Assembly: GCA_035308365.1 (NCBI GenBank)
Contig: DATGGU010000129.1
Coordinates: 1 to 51,570, forward strand
DNA: 51,570 nucleotides
Reading direction: 5' to 3'
DNA from: PALSA-505 sp035308365
GTDB lineage: Bacteria > Actinomycetota > Actinomycetes > Streptosporangiales > Streptosporangiaceae
The position numbers and the translations under genes are program-made. The notes under the pieces were generated by a model. The model ran no database searches and was not told the DNA's origin. It worked only from the letters and a program-made list of their open reading frames with translations. Below, piece after piece: positions 25,236 to 33,810 of the stretch. Each line of letters begins with the position of its first letter. Positions within the stretch are counted from its first letter, which is position 1.

Positions 25236-26480
25236 CTAGCTGGTGCAGGCGCCGTCGTTGTTCCAGGCGCCGGACGGGCCGCCCGGCACCTCGTCGTAGT
25301 TCCACTGGTTGGCGGTCCACAGGTCACCGTTGTAGGAGACCTGGTTGCCGCTGGTGTAGGCGACGTTGTTCGCCCACGGAGCCGCCGTGCAGCCGCCGCC
25401 ACCGGGCGGTGTGGTGGTGGGCGTCGGCGGCGGGCTCACCGGCGCCTGCTTGGCGAAGGCGACCGTGTAGGCGGTGAAGTCCCAGGAGTTCTGCGGGACG
25501 CTGCTGCATTCGCTGGAGAGCTGGCCGTTGTTGTCCGGCGGGTTGCACTGCCGGTCGCGGTTCACTGACCAGAACGTGTACCGGCCGAGGCCTACGCTCT
25601 CAGCGAAGGTCAGCACGGTCTGGAAGTCACTCTGGTAAAAGTACTCGGCGCTGTCCGTCCGGCCGTTCATGCCCGAGAACCCCTCGCGCGCGTAGGCCTG
25701 CGCGCTGGTCCAGCCGAATGTGCTCATTAGCTGGGCGTTGAAGTCCTTCAGGGCGGTGACCTGGGAAGATCCACCGCTGAACCCGTTGTCGAACGGCATG
25801 ATCGTGTAGTCGTTGGGGGTGAAGTTCAGGCTCTTGGCCTCCTCCAGCAGCAGTCCGCCGAAGTAGTTGGCCCCGGTGGGCGTCGACGGGATGGTGACCG
25901 ACACGAACAGGCCCGGGTTGTTCTGCTGGAGGATCTGGGCCGCGCCGAGTTCGTTCGCGATGGCGGAGGAATTCTCGATCTCCGGTTCCTCCAGGTCGAA
26001 GTCGAACGCGTGCAGGCCGTACTTGGTCACCACCTGCTGATATGCCGCTGCCGTGGCCGCCGCCGAGCCGCACACCTGGCCGAGCTTGGTTCCGTTATAA
26101 CCACCCATGGAGACGATGACGTCACCGCCGTTGGACCGGATCCCGTTGATCACGCTGGCCACCTGCGTGTCGGACGAAACCGGGTCGGTGCCGTTCCAGG
26201 CGGGGGTGCAGGAGCCGTTCCCGGCCAGAATGAAGGCCATGTCGAAGGCCTTCTGCCCGGTGGCCGACATCGCCGCGCTCAGGTCGGGCGCGCTGGAGTC
26301 GAGCACACTGTAGTAGGGCGCCGATTCGTACCAGTTGAGGGACAGGGTCGTGTCATGACTGACCCGGGTCGCCGCGAACGCGGTGCCCGCGCCGGCGATG
26401 GCGATGAGGACCGCCGCAACGACGGCGGTCACCGTCCGCGGGTTTGTGCCACGCGGCTGTGTGAGCGGGGTTCGATCCAC
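25236..26480 (-). CDS. Secreted GH18 chitinase with C-terminal CBM5/12
   Basis: 414 residues. Signal peptide (VTAVVAAVLIAIAGAGTAFA) is followed by a GH18 barrel with catalytic motif FDFDLE (Asp160, Asp162, Glu164; the outer Asp of DxxDxDxE is His157). A Pro/Thr-rich linker follows, then a chitin-binding CBM5/12 (PWANNVAYTSGNQVSYNGDL and DEVPGG). It hydrolyses chitin outside the cell. The start is GTG at 26480, with AAGGAGG 4-10 bases upstream; longer frames lack a signal. Transcription begins in a promoter whose +1 region is a palindrome shared with the lectin gene, implying co-regulation by chitin-derived sugars. Confidence 0.92.
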   Translation of the reverse strand: MDRTPLTQPRGTNPRTVTAVVAAVLIAIAGAGTAFAATRVSHDTTLSLNWYESAPYYSVLDSSAPDLSAAMSATGQKAFDMAFILAGNGSCTPAWNGTDPVSSDTQVASVINGIRSNGGDVIVSMGGYNGTKLGQVCGSAAATAAAYQQVVTKYGLHAFDFDLEEPEIENSSAIANELGAAQILQQNNPGLFVSVTIPSTPTGANYFGGLLLEEAKSLNFTPNDYTIMPFDNGFSGGSSQVTALKDFNAQLMSTFGWTSAQAYAREGFSGMNGRTDSAEYFYQSDFQTVLTFAESVGLGRYTFWSVNRDRQCNPPDNNGQLSSECSSVPQNSWDFTAYTVAFAKQAPVSPPPTPTTTPPGGGGCTAAPWANNVAYTSGNQVSYNGDLWTANQWNYDEVPGGPSGAWNNDGACTS

Positions 26481-26526
26481 AATCCCTCCTTCGGGACGCC
26501 AGACCGTCACAGACCTGAACCGATAC

Positions 26527-26555
26527 AAACTAATAGGAAAGTTTCCTAATAGTTT
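26527..26555. promoter_or_regulatory. 29-bp operator palindrome upstream of the chitinase gene
   Basis: Arms of 14 bases around a central G (26541) are complementary except at one symmetric position; the core is TAGGAAA-G-TTTCCTA. It begins exactly where transcription should start and resembles the lectin-gene site, as expected for a shared repressor, plausibly of the ROK or LacI type. No such regulator is encoded in the window. Confidence 0.65.
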
Positions 26556-26562
26556 ATATGTA

Positions 26563-26591
26563 ATCGTAGTCATTCGGCTTCTCTCAGTCAA
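26563..26591 (-). promoter_or_regulatory. Sigma70-like promoter of the chitinase gene
   Basis: On the minus strand TTGACT (26591-26586) and TACGAT (26568-26563) are 17 bases apart. The predicted start point, about 26556, abuts the operator palindrome. Confidence 0.55.
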
Positions 26592-26686
26592 CGGTTGATC
26601 GCCGGCGACCGGCCCGCGCGGGTGCTGTTCAGCCCTGCGGATGAAACCGCCGGCCAGCCCAGACGTGCGCGAAGCAGAAGACGCCA

Positions 26687-26717
26687 GATGACCGCAACCT
26701 GGCTGGTTGCGGTCATC
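26687..26717. terminator. Strong hairpin between amtB and the chitinase promoter
   Basis: A perfect 13-bp stem (26687-26699 with 26705-26717) and 5-base loop, about 190 bases past the amtB stop. On the minus strand it is followed by a T-rich stretch, so it could end amtB transcription and insulate the chitinase promoter. Confidence 0.5.
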
Positions 26718-26819
26718 GGCTGGGATCACGGCCTCTCCAGAGCCACTTTCACTCTGGCACCACCGTCTCAGTATGTCAATATTTCCGATTGGATTAGTTA
26801 TCATGTTTGGCACTCAGCC

Positions 26820-26861
26820 GATGTGACATCGCTACCGTGTGAGGCACTGCGATGTCACATC
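26820..26861. promoter_or_regulatory. Inverted pair of GATGT(G/C)ACATC palindromes
   Basis: 13-bp arms (26820-26832 and 26849-26861) are perfect complements around a 16-base loop. Each arm itself contains an 11-bp palindrome, GATGTGACATC or GATGTCACATC. It lies 49 bases past the amtB stop. It may be a terminator or a twin operator. Otherwise the 429-base gap between the chitinase and amtB genes holds only the promoter, operator and hairpin listed separately. Confidence 0.4.
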
Positions 26862-26909
26862 GACTGCGATATGCCTTTGGCCAGAGGGTGCGCGCGCTGG
26901 ACCGCTGTG

Positions 26910-28322
26910 TTATCTCGTGTCCTCGGCCCTTTCGCTCGGCACCTTTTCGGGTTCGGGGACATCGGGAATCCGGACCGTGGGCTCGGGCGCGGCGCCGACG
27001 CGGACCAGTTCCCCGGATGGGTAGACTTCCTCGCCGTGCACCGCGACGTCGCCGATTTCCAGGTCGGCGTCGGGGATCCGGAGCTTGGTGAACAGCCCGA
27101 TACCCTTCAGGATGAGGAAGGTGACCAGGGCGTCCCAGACGATGATGGTCAGCGCCGCCCCGGCCTGGATGGCCAGCTCTTTGGGGTGACCGTAGAACAG
27201 GCCGGCGCCGGAGACCGACGGGTTCTTGCCGAGGCCGAGATACACGATCATCTTCGGGTCGGCGAACAGGCCGACCAGCAGGCCGCCGAGCAGGCCGGCG
27301 ATGCCGTGTGTGTAGACGACCCCCAGCGCGTCGTCGACCTTGGTGAACGGCCAGACGTAGCGGGGCAGGTAGGTCCAGGCCACCCAGACGACGCTGGAGG
27401 CGACGAGCCCGATCACGATGGCGCCGACGCCGGTGACGTAACCGGCCGCCGGGGTGATGCCGACCAGGCCGCAGATCATGCCGTTGATCCCGCCGAGGAA
27501 GGTCGGCTTGCGTTCCCGGCTGAACGCCATGTCCATGATGATCCAGGTCATCATCGCCACGGCGGTCGCCAGGTTGGTGTTGACGACGGCCGCGGCCGCG
27601 TCGGTCCCGGCGAAGTATGGGTCACCGCCGTTGAACCCGTTCCAGCCCAGCCACAGGATGCCCGCGCCCACCGCGACGAACAGCAGGTTGTTCGGGACGG
27701 CGTGGTCGCGGTCGCGCTTGAGCCTGGGCCCGATCACCGCGGCCGCGACGAACCCGGACACGCCCGCCGCCAGGTGGATCACGTAGCCGCCGCTGTAGTC
27801 CAGCGCGCCCTTGCCCGCCCAGAAGCCGCCGCCCCACAGCATGAAGGCGTTGACCGCGTAGGCGAAGGTGATCCACAGCGGCACGAAGATCAGCCAGACC
27901 TTGAACTTGATCCGGCCGATCACGCTGCCGATGAACAGGATCGGCGTGATCGCGGCGAACACGAACTGGAAGTAGGCGAGGGAGGACTCGGGGAACCGGA
28001 ACTTCGGCATCAGCCCGTTCAGCAGCGGGATGTTCGCCTGTCCCTGTTCGCCGCCAGCTCCCAGGATCGTGCCGGGCTTGCCGAGGAAAGTATGGATCCA
28101 CGGTTCGCCGAAGCCCATCTTGAAGGCCCACAGGACCCAGACGATGAGGGTGAGGCAGAACGTGCTGAATACCATCAGCACCGTGTTCATCGCCCACTTG
28201 CGCTGGACGATGCCGCCGTACAGGACGGCCAGGGCCGGAATGCTCATCAGCCCGACGAGCGTCGCCGCTGTCAGCTGCCAGGCGTTGTCCCCGGAACTCA
28301 GCCAGCTTGGGTAGGGAACCAC
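26910..28322 (-). CDS. amtB: Ammonium transporter
   Basis: 470 residues, about 11 transmembrane helices, with the twin pore histidines in DYSGGYVIHLAAG (His183) and DALGVVYTHGIAG (His339) that conduct ammonia after ammonium deprotonation. A cytoplasmic tail of about 60 acidic residues (EIGDVAVHGEEVYPSGE) follows the last helix. GGAGG lies 4 bases before the GTG start. No glnK or glnD follows, so PII control, if present, is encoded elsewhere. Being next to a chitinase and near an amidase, it fits nitrogen acquisition. Confidence 0.93.
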   Translation of the reverse strand: MVPYPSWLSSGDNAWQLTAATLVGLMSIPALAVLYGGIVQRKWAMNTVLMVFSTFCLTLIVWVLWAFKMGFGEPWIHTFLGKPGTILGAGGEQGQANIPLLNGLMPKFRFPESSLAYFQFVFAAITPILFIGSVIGRIKFKVWLIFVPLWITFAYAVNAFMLWGGGFWAGKGALDYSGGYVIHLAAGVSGFVAAAVIGPRLKRDRDHAVPNNLLFVAVGAGILWLGWNGFNGGDPYFAGTDAAAAVVNTNLATAVAMMTWIIMDMAFSRERKPTFLGGINGMICGLVGITPAAGYVTGVGAIVIGLVASSVVWVAWTYLPRYVWPFTKVDDALGVVYTHGIAGLLGGLLVGLFADPKMIVYLGLGKNPSVSGAGLFYGHPKELAIQAGAALTIIVWDALVTFLILKGIGLFTKLRIPDADLEIGDVAVHGEEVYPSGELVRVGAAPEPTVRIPDVPEPEKVPSERAEDTR

Positions 28323-28718
28323 CGCGCCTCCATACTTTATCGGCCGGAAACACGCCCTATGGCGAGCTGCCGTGGAAGGGGCTCCGCCGGAGGTCCAGGC
28401 CGCGGGCGCCCTGGGTAGCCCGGACGGCCGCTTCGCTGTCCTTCAGAACACCTACAGATCTCCCAGATCCGGGTTTCGGACCTATTTCCCGTTCGTTACA
28501 CATGCGGTAACGCACCTGGCAGGGACGATGGCAGATGTTTCATGCCTGTTTCGGGCCGACCTTATTTCGGGGATTTAAACAAAACAGCACCATTACGGGG
28601 CACTTACCGTCGCCGTGTGATGACCGTACGCACCAGGCCATCAGAGGCTGGCAGACCAGAGCGGGTCCTACCGGAAGCCGGCAGCGCCATCAGGAGCCAC
28701 GCCGGCCAGGAGCCGGTC
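28323..28718. other. Non-coding gap between amtB and the LuxR-type regulator
   Basis: This 396-base stretch has no supported gene. It holds the amtB 5' region (binding site GGAGG at about 28327-28331), an AT-richer segment around 28555-28600 (TTTAAACAAAAC), and near its end a duplicated copy of the 3' end of the regulator gene. Confidence 0.6.
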
Positions 28719-28733
28719 CTACCGGAAGCTGGC
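28664..28733. repeat. Direct repeat duplicating the 3' end of the LuxR gene
   Basis: 19-base sequences at 28664-28682 and 28715-28733 differ at one position and are 51 bases apart. The second copy contains the regulator's last codons and stop, so the first is a displaced copy downstream of the gene. Confidence 0.6.
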
Positions 28734-29435
28734 GGGGCCGTGCTGCAGGAACAGTGCGGCCGCCGCCGTGCGGTTGGGGCAGTTGAGCTTGGCCAGCACG
28801 CAGGCAACGTGCCGCTTGGCGCCGTGCTCGGAGATGTTGAGCTGCTGGGCGATCTCCTTGTTGCTGTGCCCGTCGGCCATCAGCGACAGTACCTGCCCCT
28901 CGCGCGCGGTCAGCAGGAACGGCCGCTCGGCCAGCCCGGCCTCGTTCGCGCGCAGCCTGCTCATCAGCCCGCGGGCCAGCCTCGATGGCATCGGCGACTG
29001 GCCACTGGCGAGCTGGCGCAGCGTGTCCGCGAGCGACGTCCTGGTCAGCGCGGACTCGAGCAGGTAGCCGTCGGCGGGCAGGGCCACCGCCTGGCCGATG
29101 ATGTCGCCGTCGGCGGTGCCGCAGTCCCGCAGCAGCACCAGGGTCGCCGCGTCCCCCGTGGCCGCGGCCGCCGCGATCTGGGCGTAGTCCGCGGCTGGCA
29201 GCGGCGGCGCGGCCAGCACGACGGTGACCAGCGAGGAAGCCAGCATTCCGGTGACCTCGGCCAGGTCGCCGCTCTCGTGCACGGCGCCCAGGTCGGGCAG
29301 CGCGGCCAGCATCGCGCACAGGCCGAGGCGGATCACCTCGCTGGCGCCGGTCACCAGAACCCGGCCGGCCGGCTGCATCCGCGAGGCCGGCCGGACCGCC
29401 GGGTCCGGGGCGGCCCGCAGCAATGGCTCAATCAT
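28719..29435 (-). CDS. LuxR-type response regulator lacking the phosphoacceptor Asp
   Basis: 238 residues: an N-terminal receiver-like domain (about 25-145) and a C-terminal LuxR/NarL helix-turn-helix (LLTAREGQVLSLMADGHSNKEIAQQLNIS in outline, about 174-230). Where receivers have the phosphorylated Asp at the end of strand 3, this protein reads TVVLAAPPLP, so it cannot be phosphorylated in the usual way and no partner kinase is adjacent. ATG 29435 is chosen for its GAGGA site; a longer frame lacks one. It is divergent from a small secreted-looking peptide and a large LuxR regulator. Confidence 0.87.
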   Translation of the reverse strand: MIEPLLRAAPDPAVRPASRMQPAGRVLVTGASEVIRLGLCAMLAALPDLGAVHESGDLAEVTGMLASSLVTVVLAAPPLPAADYAQIAAAAATGDAATLVLLRDCGTADGDIIGQAVALPADGYLLESALTRTSLADTLRQLASGQSPMPSRLARGLMSRLRANEAGLAERPFLLTAREGQVLSLMADGHSNKEIAQQLNISEHGAKRHVACVLAKLNCPNRTAAAALFLQHGPASFR

Positions 29436-29688
29436 GGGCTTCCTCGGTAAGGCGCAGCGTCTTCGCATCGGGTTCCACACCATCCCAGCCAGCGGAGGTG
29501 GGCGCATCCGGACCAGGCCCCGATTTTCCGGGGCTGGCCGGGCAGATCTAGGTAACTTCCACCTATTAACTGCGTTCCAGCTATGTCAGGCTGCATGGGT
29601 GTAAACCCGGCAGGCTGAATCCTCCGGCAGTGACCCATGTGACCACCGGGCACGGATGCCGTCGGTGGCCTGGACCAAGGAGAGAGTG

Positions 29689-29979
29689 ATGTCCGGAACA
29701 GAAACGAACGGCATGGACGAGACCGGCCCCCGCGGTCAGCAGGAGCCAGCCCGGGCAGCCAGCATGGCCCGGCTGCTGCCGTCGGTGACCTTCGGCATGC
29801 GGGCCGCCGTGCTGGCCGGCGTGGTCGTGGCCGGCGTTCCGGCCGCCGCGAATGCCCTATCCCCCGCGGTCACCGCCGGGCTCAGCGGTCCGATCACCCA
29901 AGTGATAGGCATGGGCTGGACCACATGCTGTGGCCAGGGCACTCCCGGTGGCGGGCCGGTGGCCAGCCCCGCGTCATGA
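29689..29979 (+). CDS. Small secreted-looking peptide with Cys-Cys motif
   Basis: 96 residues, start ATG 29689 behind AAGGAGAG. An N-terminal polar stretch is followed by a hydrophobic export-like segment (MRAAVLAGVVVAGVPAAANA) with an ANA-like cleavage site. A tail of about 41 residues follows, containing GWTTCCGQGTPGGGPV. I recognise no family. It lies between two regulators and 54 bases upstream of the large ATPase-type LuxR gene on the same strand, so it may be a signal, a target of those regulators, or simply a small cell-surface protein. Confidence 0.6.
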   Translation: MSGTETNGMDETGPRGQQEPARAASMARLLPSVTFGMRAAVLAGVVVAGVPAAANALSPAVTAGLSGPITQVIGMGWTTCCGQGTPGGGPVASPAS

Positions 29980-30033
29980 GGATTGTTAAGGCAAACGCAG
30001 CCGGCTCTGTGATTTGTCTGTAATGTCGGCATT

Positions 30034-33009
30034 ATGCGGACCCGCTCACCGTTCATGGTCGGCAGAGACGACGAACTCCGCATCGTTGAGCGGGCTCTAA
30101 ACGCCGCCCGGGAGGACCGCGGCGGTGCGGTGTTCGTGGTCGGCGAGGGCGGCATCGGCAAGTCGCGGCTGGCCGCTGCGGCGGCTGATCTCGCCTTCGC
30201 GGGCCAGCTGAGCATGCTGCGTGGCCGGGGCAGCTCGATCGCCCCGATGGTCCCGTACCGGTCGCTGACCGAGGCGCTCATGTCGCTGCACCGCTCCGGC
30301 GATCAGATAGACATCGGTGAGCTGGGCCCCTACCGGCCGGTGCTGGCCCGGCTCATCCCGGACTGGGGCACCCCCTCGGCCGCGGACGACAGCGGGTCGC
30401 TGGTGGTGCTGGCCGAGGCGGTGTTGCGACTGGTGGCGCTGGCCGGCCGCGGCCGCGGCTGCCTGCTGATCCTGGACGACATGCAGGACTGTGACCCCGA
30501 GACGCTGGCGGTCGTGGAGTACCTGGCCGACAATCTGGACCGCCAGCCGGTCCTGCTGCTTGGCACGGTGCGCGCCGACCCCTGCCCGGCGCTCGAGCTG
30601 GCCCAGTCGGCGGCCCAGCGGGGCTCGGGGGTGCTGGTGGAATTGCACCGGCTGGGCCGCCGCGACGTGCGGCGGCTGGCCGGTTCCTGCCTGGGCGCCG
30701 ACGCGTGCGCCGTCCCCGATCAGGTGGCCGAGCACCTGTGGGTGGGCAGCGAGGGCATCCCGCTGCTCGCCGAGGAACTGCTCAGCGACATGCTGCGGGA
30801 GGGCCAGCTGGTGGACGAGGGCGGCGGCTGGCAGGTCACCGGCACGCTGCAGACCAAGGTGCCGGTCACGCTGACCCGCGACCTGGCTCAGCGGCTGGAC
30901 AAGATCAGCTCCGGCGGCCGTGAGCTGCTGTCGGCCGCGGCCGTGCTCGGCCGGCGGTTCCCGCTGACCGTGCTGCAGGCGGCCACCGGCGTGACCAGCC
31001 GTCAGCTGCTCAGCCAGTTGCACGACGACGTGATCGGCCAGCTCGTCGCGCCCGACGAGGAAATCCCGGACTGGTACGCCTTCCAGCATCCGCTGATCGC
31101 CGAGGCGATGCTGACCCTGCTGGCCCCGGCCGAGCGCGCCCGGATCACCCAGCAGGCCGTGGCCGCCGTCGAAGCCGTGTACCCGGGCCTGCCGGGCGAG
31201 TGGTGCCAGGTCGCGGCCAGCCTGCACCTGCAGGCCGGCGACCGGCCCCGGGCCGGCCGGCTGTTCGCCGAGGCGGGCCGCCGGGCGCTGGCCCAAGGCG
31301 CGGCCAGCTCGGCGGTCACCCTGCTGGACAATGCGCTGGAACTGCTGGCCGACGGCGCGGACGCGCAGGCGCGGGCGGACGCGTTCGCCTCGCAGCTCTA
31401 CGCGCTGGCCGAGGCCGGCCTGGTGGAGCGGGCGGTCGCCTCGGCCGGCGAGCTGGATCAGGTCGCCGGACTGCTGAGCCCACAGGCCCGGGCGCACCTG
31501 CACACCCGGCTGGCCTGGGCGCTGGCGGTGGCCGGCCGGTCCAGCGACGGCCTGGCCCAGGTGGAGATCGCCCGGCGGCTGCTCGGCCCGGACGCCGCGG
31601 CCACGGACACCGCGGCCATCGACGTGGTCGCCGCCCACATGGTGCTCGACCTCCCCGGCCCGGACAACCTCGCGGCAGGCGAGGCCCTGGCCCGCCGCGC
31701 GGCGGAGGTGGCCGGGACCGCCGAGCTGCCCCTGGTTGCCTGCCAGGCGTGGCAGTTGCTGGGCGCGCTGAGCCGGTCCAGGGATCCGGACGAGGCGACG
31801 GCCTGCCTGGAGCGCGCCCGGCAGATCGCCGTCCAGCATGACCTGCCGATCGAGGAGATCCATGCGCTGATCAGGCTCGGCAACGACGACGCGCTGCGCG
31901 ATGGCAACGTGGCCCGGCTGGAGCAGGTCCGCCGAGCTGCCTCCCAGGCCGGCGCGGTGACCGCCCGCTACCAGGCGGAGGCGAGCATCGCCTTCTACGC
32001 GATCCTGCGTGGCGAGTTCGGCACCGCCAGGGAGCTGATCGACCAGGTGCTGGCCTCCACCATGCGGCTGCGGCTGATGGAGACCACGCAGTACGCGCTG
32101 CTGCTGCGCGCGGTGCTGGCCGGCCATCAGGGCAAGCGCCGCGAGATGGAGGCCGCGCTCGCCGACCTGCGCCGCTGGAACGGTGACTTCGCCCTGCACA
32201 CCCCGCGGTCCTACGGCCTGGCCCGGGCCTGGTGCGCGCTGCTCGAGGAAAACCGCGCCCGCGCGCTGGACGATCTGTCCCACGCGCTCGCCGCCGAGGA
32301 AAAGAGCCCCACCGTCTTCCAGCTCACCGGCCGGTACGGACTGCACCTGCTGCTGTCGGTGCTGCACGGGACGATGGACTGGCCGCAGTACCGGGAGCTG
32401 ACCGCCGCGCCGGTGAGCAGGCTGCGCTGGGACCGGCAGTTCGCGCTGTTCGCCAGCGCCGTGCTGCTGGGCCGCTCGGGACAGCCTGGGCAGGCGGCCG
32501 AGGCGGTGGCCGAGGCGATCGCTGTGGGCGCGCCCTATGCCACCGGCCGCCACATGGGACTGCGGCTGGTCAGCGAGGCCGCCATCGCCGACGGCTGGGG
32601 CACTCCGGTGGACTGGCTGCGGGCCTGCGAGGACTACTTCCACGGCTGCGACGCGCGGGCGGTGGCAAGCGCCTGCCGGGCGCTGATCCGGCGGGCCGGC
32701 GCCCCGGTCGGCCAGCGGCGCCGCGGCCAGTCCAGCATCCCATCGCCGCTGCGCTCGGTGGGCGTCACCGTGCGCGAATACGAGATCCTGCGGCTGCTCA
32801 CCGAACGGCTCAGCAACCGTGAGATCGCCACCCGGCTGCACCTGTCGCCGCGCACCGTGGAGGCGCACGTGGCCAGCCTGATCACCAAGACCGGCCAGCG
32901 CGACCGGATCGCGCTCGGCGAATTCGGCAAGGACCCTTTCAGAACAAGGAAAACGATCAAAGAACTGGGTGCTGAGCTGAAGCTGCCAGTTGGCGACCAG
33001 GTGTTTTAA
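30034..33009 (+). CDS. Large ATP-binding LuxR (LAL) transcriptional regulator
   Basis: 991 residues. An N-terminal AAA/STAND ATPase has Walker A GEGGIGKS (37-44) and Walker B LLILDDMQDCD. A long helical, TPR-like middle follows. The C-terminal LuxR helix-turn-helix is at about 910-970 (VREYEILRLLTERLSNREIATRLHLS in outline). LAL regulators integrate a ligand signal through ATP binding and usually activate secondary metabolism or catabolic operons. The ATG at 30034 is used (ATG 30055 is possible); a TAATGT box ends 7 bases upstream, so the transcript may be leaderless. Last of a three-gene regulatory group. Confidence 0.9.
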   Translation: MRTRSPFMVGRDDELRIVERALNAAREDRGGAVFVVGEGGIGKSRLAAAAADLAFAGQLSMLRGRGSSIAPMVPYRSLTEALMSLHRSGDQIDIGELGPYRPVLARLIPDWGTPSAADDSGSLVVLAEAVLRLVALAGRGRGCLLILDDMQDCDPETLAVVEYLADNLDRQPVLLLGTVRADPCPALELAQSAAQRGSGVLVELHRLGRRDVRRLAGSCLGADACAVPDQVAEHLWVGSEGIPLLAEELLSDMLREGQLVDEGGGWQVTGTLQTKVPVTLTRDLAQRLDKISSGGRELLSAAAVLGRRFPLTVLQAATGVTSRQLLSQLHDDVIGQLVAPDEEIPDWYAFQHPLIAEAMLTLLAPAERARITQQAVAAVEAVYPGLPGEWCQVAASLHLQAGDRPRAGRLFAEAGRRALAQGAASSAVTLLDNALELLADGADAQARADAFASQLYALAEAGLVERAVASAGELDQVAGLLSPQARAHLHTRLAWALAVAGRSSDGLAQVEIARRLLGPDAAATDTAAIDVVAAHMVLDLPGPDNLAAGEALARRAAEVAGTAELPLVACQAWQLLGALSRSRDPDEATACLERARQIAVQHDLPIEEIHALIRLGNDDALRDGNVARLEQVRRAASQAGAVTARYQAEASIAFYAILRGEFGTARELIDQVLASTMRLRLMETTQYALLLRAVLAGHQGKRREMEAALADLRRWNGDFALHTPRSYGLARAWCALLEENRARALDDLSHALAAEEKSPTVFQLTGRYGLHLLLSVLHGTMDWPQYRELTAAPVSRLRWDRQFALFASAVLLGRSGQPGQAAEAVAEAIAVGAPYATGRHMGLRLVSEAAIADGWGTPVDWLRACEDYFHGCDARAVASACRALIRRAGAPVGQRRRGQSSIPSPLRSVGVTVREYEILRLLTERLSNREIATRLHLSPRTVEAHVASLITKTGQRDRIALGEFGKDPFRTRKTIKELGAELKLPVGDQVF

Positions 33010-33033
33010 AGGGTTCTCCGTAACCTTGGACCG

Positions 33034-33810
33034 CTAAGTCTGCGCCTCGACCCGGCGCTGGAGCTTGTTCATGCCGGCCAGCCAGCGGTCCGGGCTGGCG
33101 GCCCGGCCCGCATACATCTCGGCGACCTCGGGGTGCGGCAGGATGAGGAACTGGCCGTCGGCGATGCCGTGCACCACCGCCTCGGCCGCGGCCTCGGGGG
33201 TGATCGCCGCCTCGCTCAGCAGCAGCCGCCCGACCGGGCCCGACGCCTCCAGCATCGGGGTGCGCACCCCCTGCGGGCACAGCGCCTGCACGGTGATGCC
33301 GCGGTGCCGGTAGGTGGCGGACAGCCACTCGGCGAAGCTGAGCGCCGCGTGCTTGGTGACCGAGTAGGGCGCCGTGCCCAGCATCATGAGCAGCCCGGCC
33401 GCGGACACCGTGCAGATCAGGTGGCCGCTCCCCCGCTCCAGCCAGGGTGGCAGCAGCAGCCGGGCGGCCCGGACGTGCGCCATCACGTTCACCTGCCAGG
33501 ACAGCTCCCAGGTCTCTTCGGGCGCGTCCTGCGAGCCGCTCAGGCCGACCCCGGCGTTGGCGCAGTACATGTCGATCTGGCCGAGCGCTTCGGTGGCCGC
33601 GCCGATCAGCGCCGCCACCCCGTCCTCACTGGCCGCGTCGCCCGGCACCGCGACGGCGCCGCAGGCGGCGGCCACCTTGGCGGCCGCCTCCGCGTCGATG
33701 TCGTTGACCACGACCCTGGCACCACCCGCGGTGAACCTGGCCGCCATCGCGGCACCGATGCCGCTGCCCGCGCCGGTGATGACCACACCGGCGCCGTCGA
33801 CCGACTTCAC
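33034..33810 (-). CDS. Short-chain dehydrogenase/reductase
   Basis: 258 residues with the NAD(P)-binding GAGSGIG, NAG in YCANAG, the catalytic Ser in CTVSAAG and YSVTK (Tyr-x3-Lys). It oxidises or reduces a hydroxyl/keto group on an acyl-CoA or ring substrate. The GTG start overlaps the stop of the preceding acyl-CoA dehydrogenase gene (GTGA). It is the last gene of the five-gene operon and converges with the LAL regulator gene. Confidence 0.9.
   Translation of the reverse strand: MKSVDGAGVVITGAGSGIGAAMAARFTAGGARVVVNDIDAEAAAKVAAACGAVAVPGDAASEDGVAALIGAATEALGQIDMYCANAGVGLSGSQDAPEETWELSWQVNVMAHVRAARLLLPPWLERGSGHLICTVSAAGLLMMLGTAPYSVTKHAALSFAEWLSATYRHRGITVQALCPQGVRTPMLEASGPVGRLLLSEAAITPEAAAEAVVHGIADGQFLILPHPEVAEMYAGRAASPDRWLAGMNKLQRRVEAQT

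Noticed and set aside
26595..28418. Long plus-strand frame opposite amtB
   Set aside because: Antisense shadow of a clear transporter gene; the product is Asp/His/Gln-rich noise.
29689..29979. RiPP precursor interpretation of the small CC peptide
   Set aside because: No modification enzymes, protease or transporter nearby; the hydrophobic segment looks like an export signal.
30097..32868. Very long open frame on the minus strand opposite the LAL regulator (over 900 codons)
   Set aside because: It mirrors the codon bias of the real gene (high-GC antisense effect) and its product is Gln/His/Gly/Arg low-complexity with no domain.
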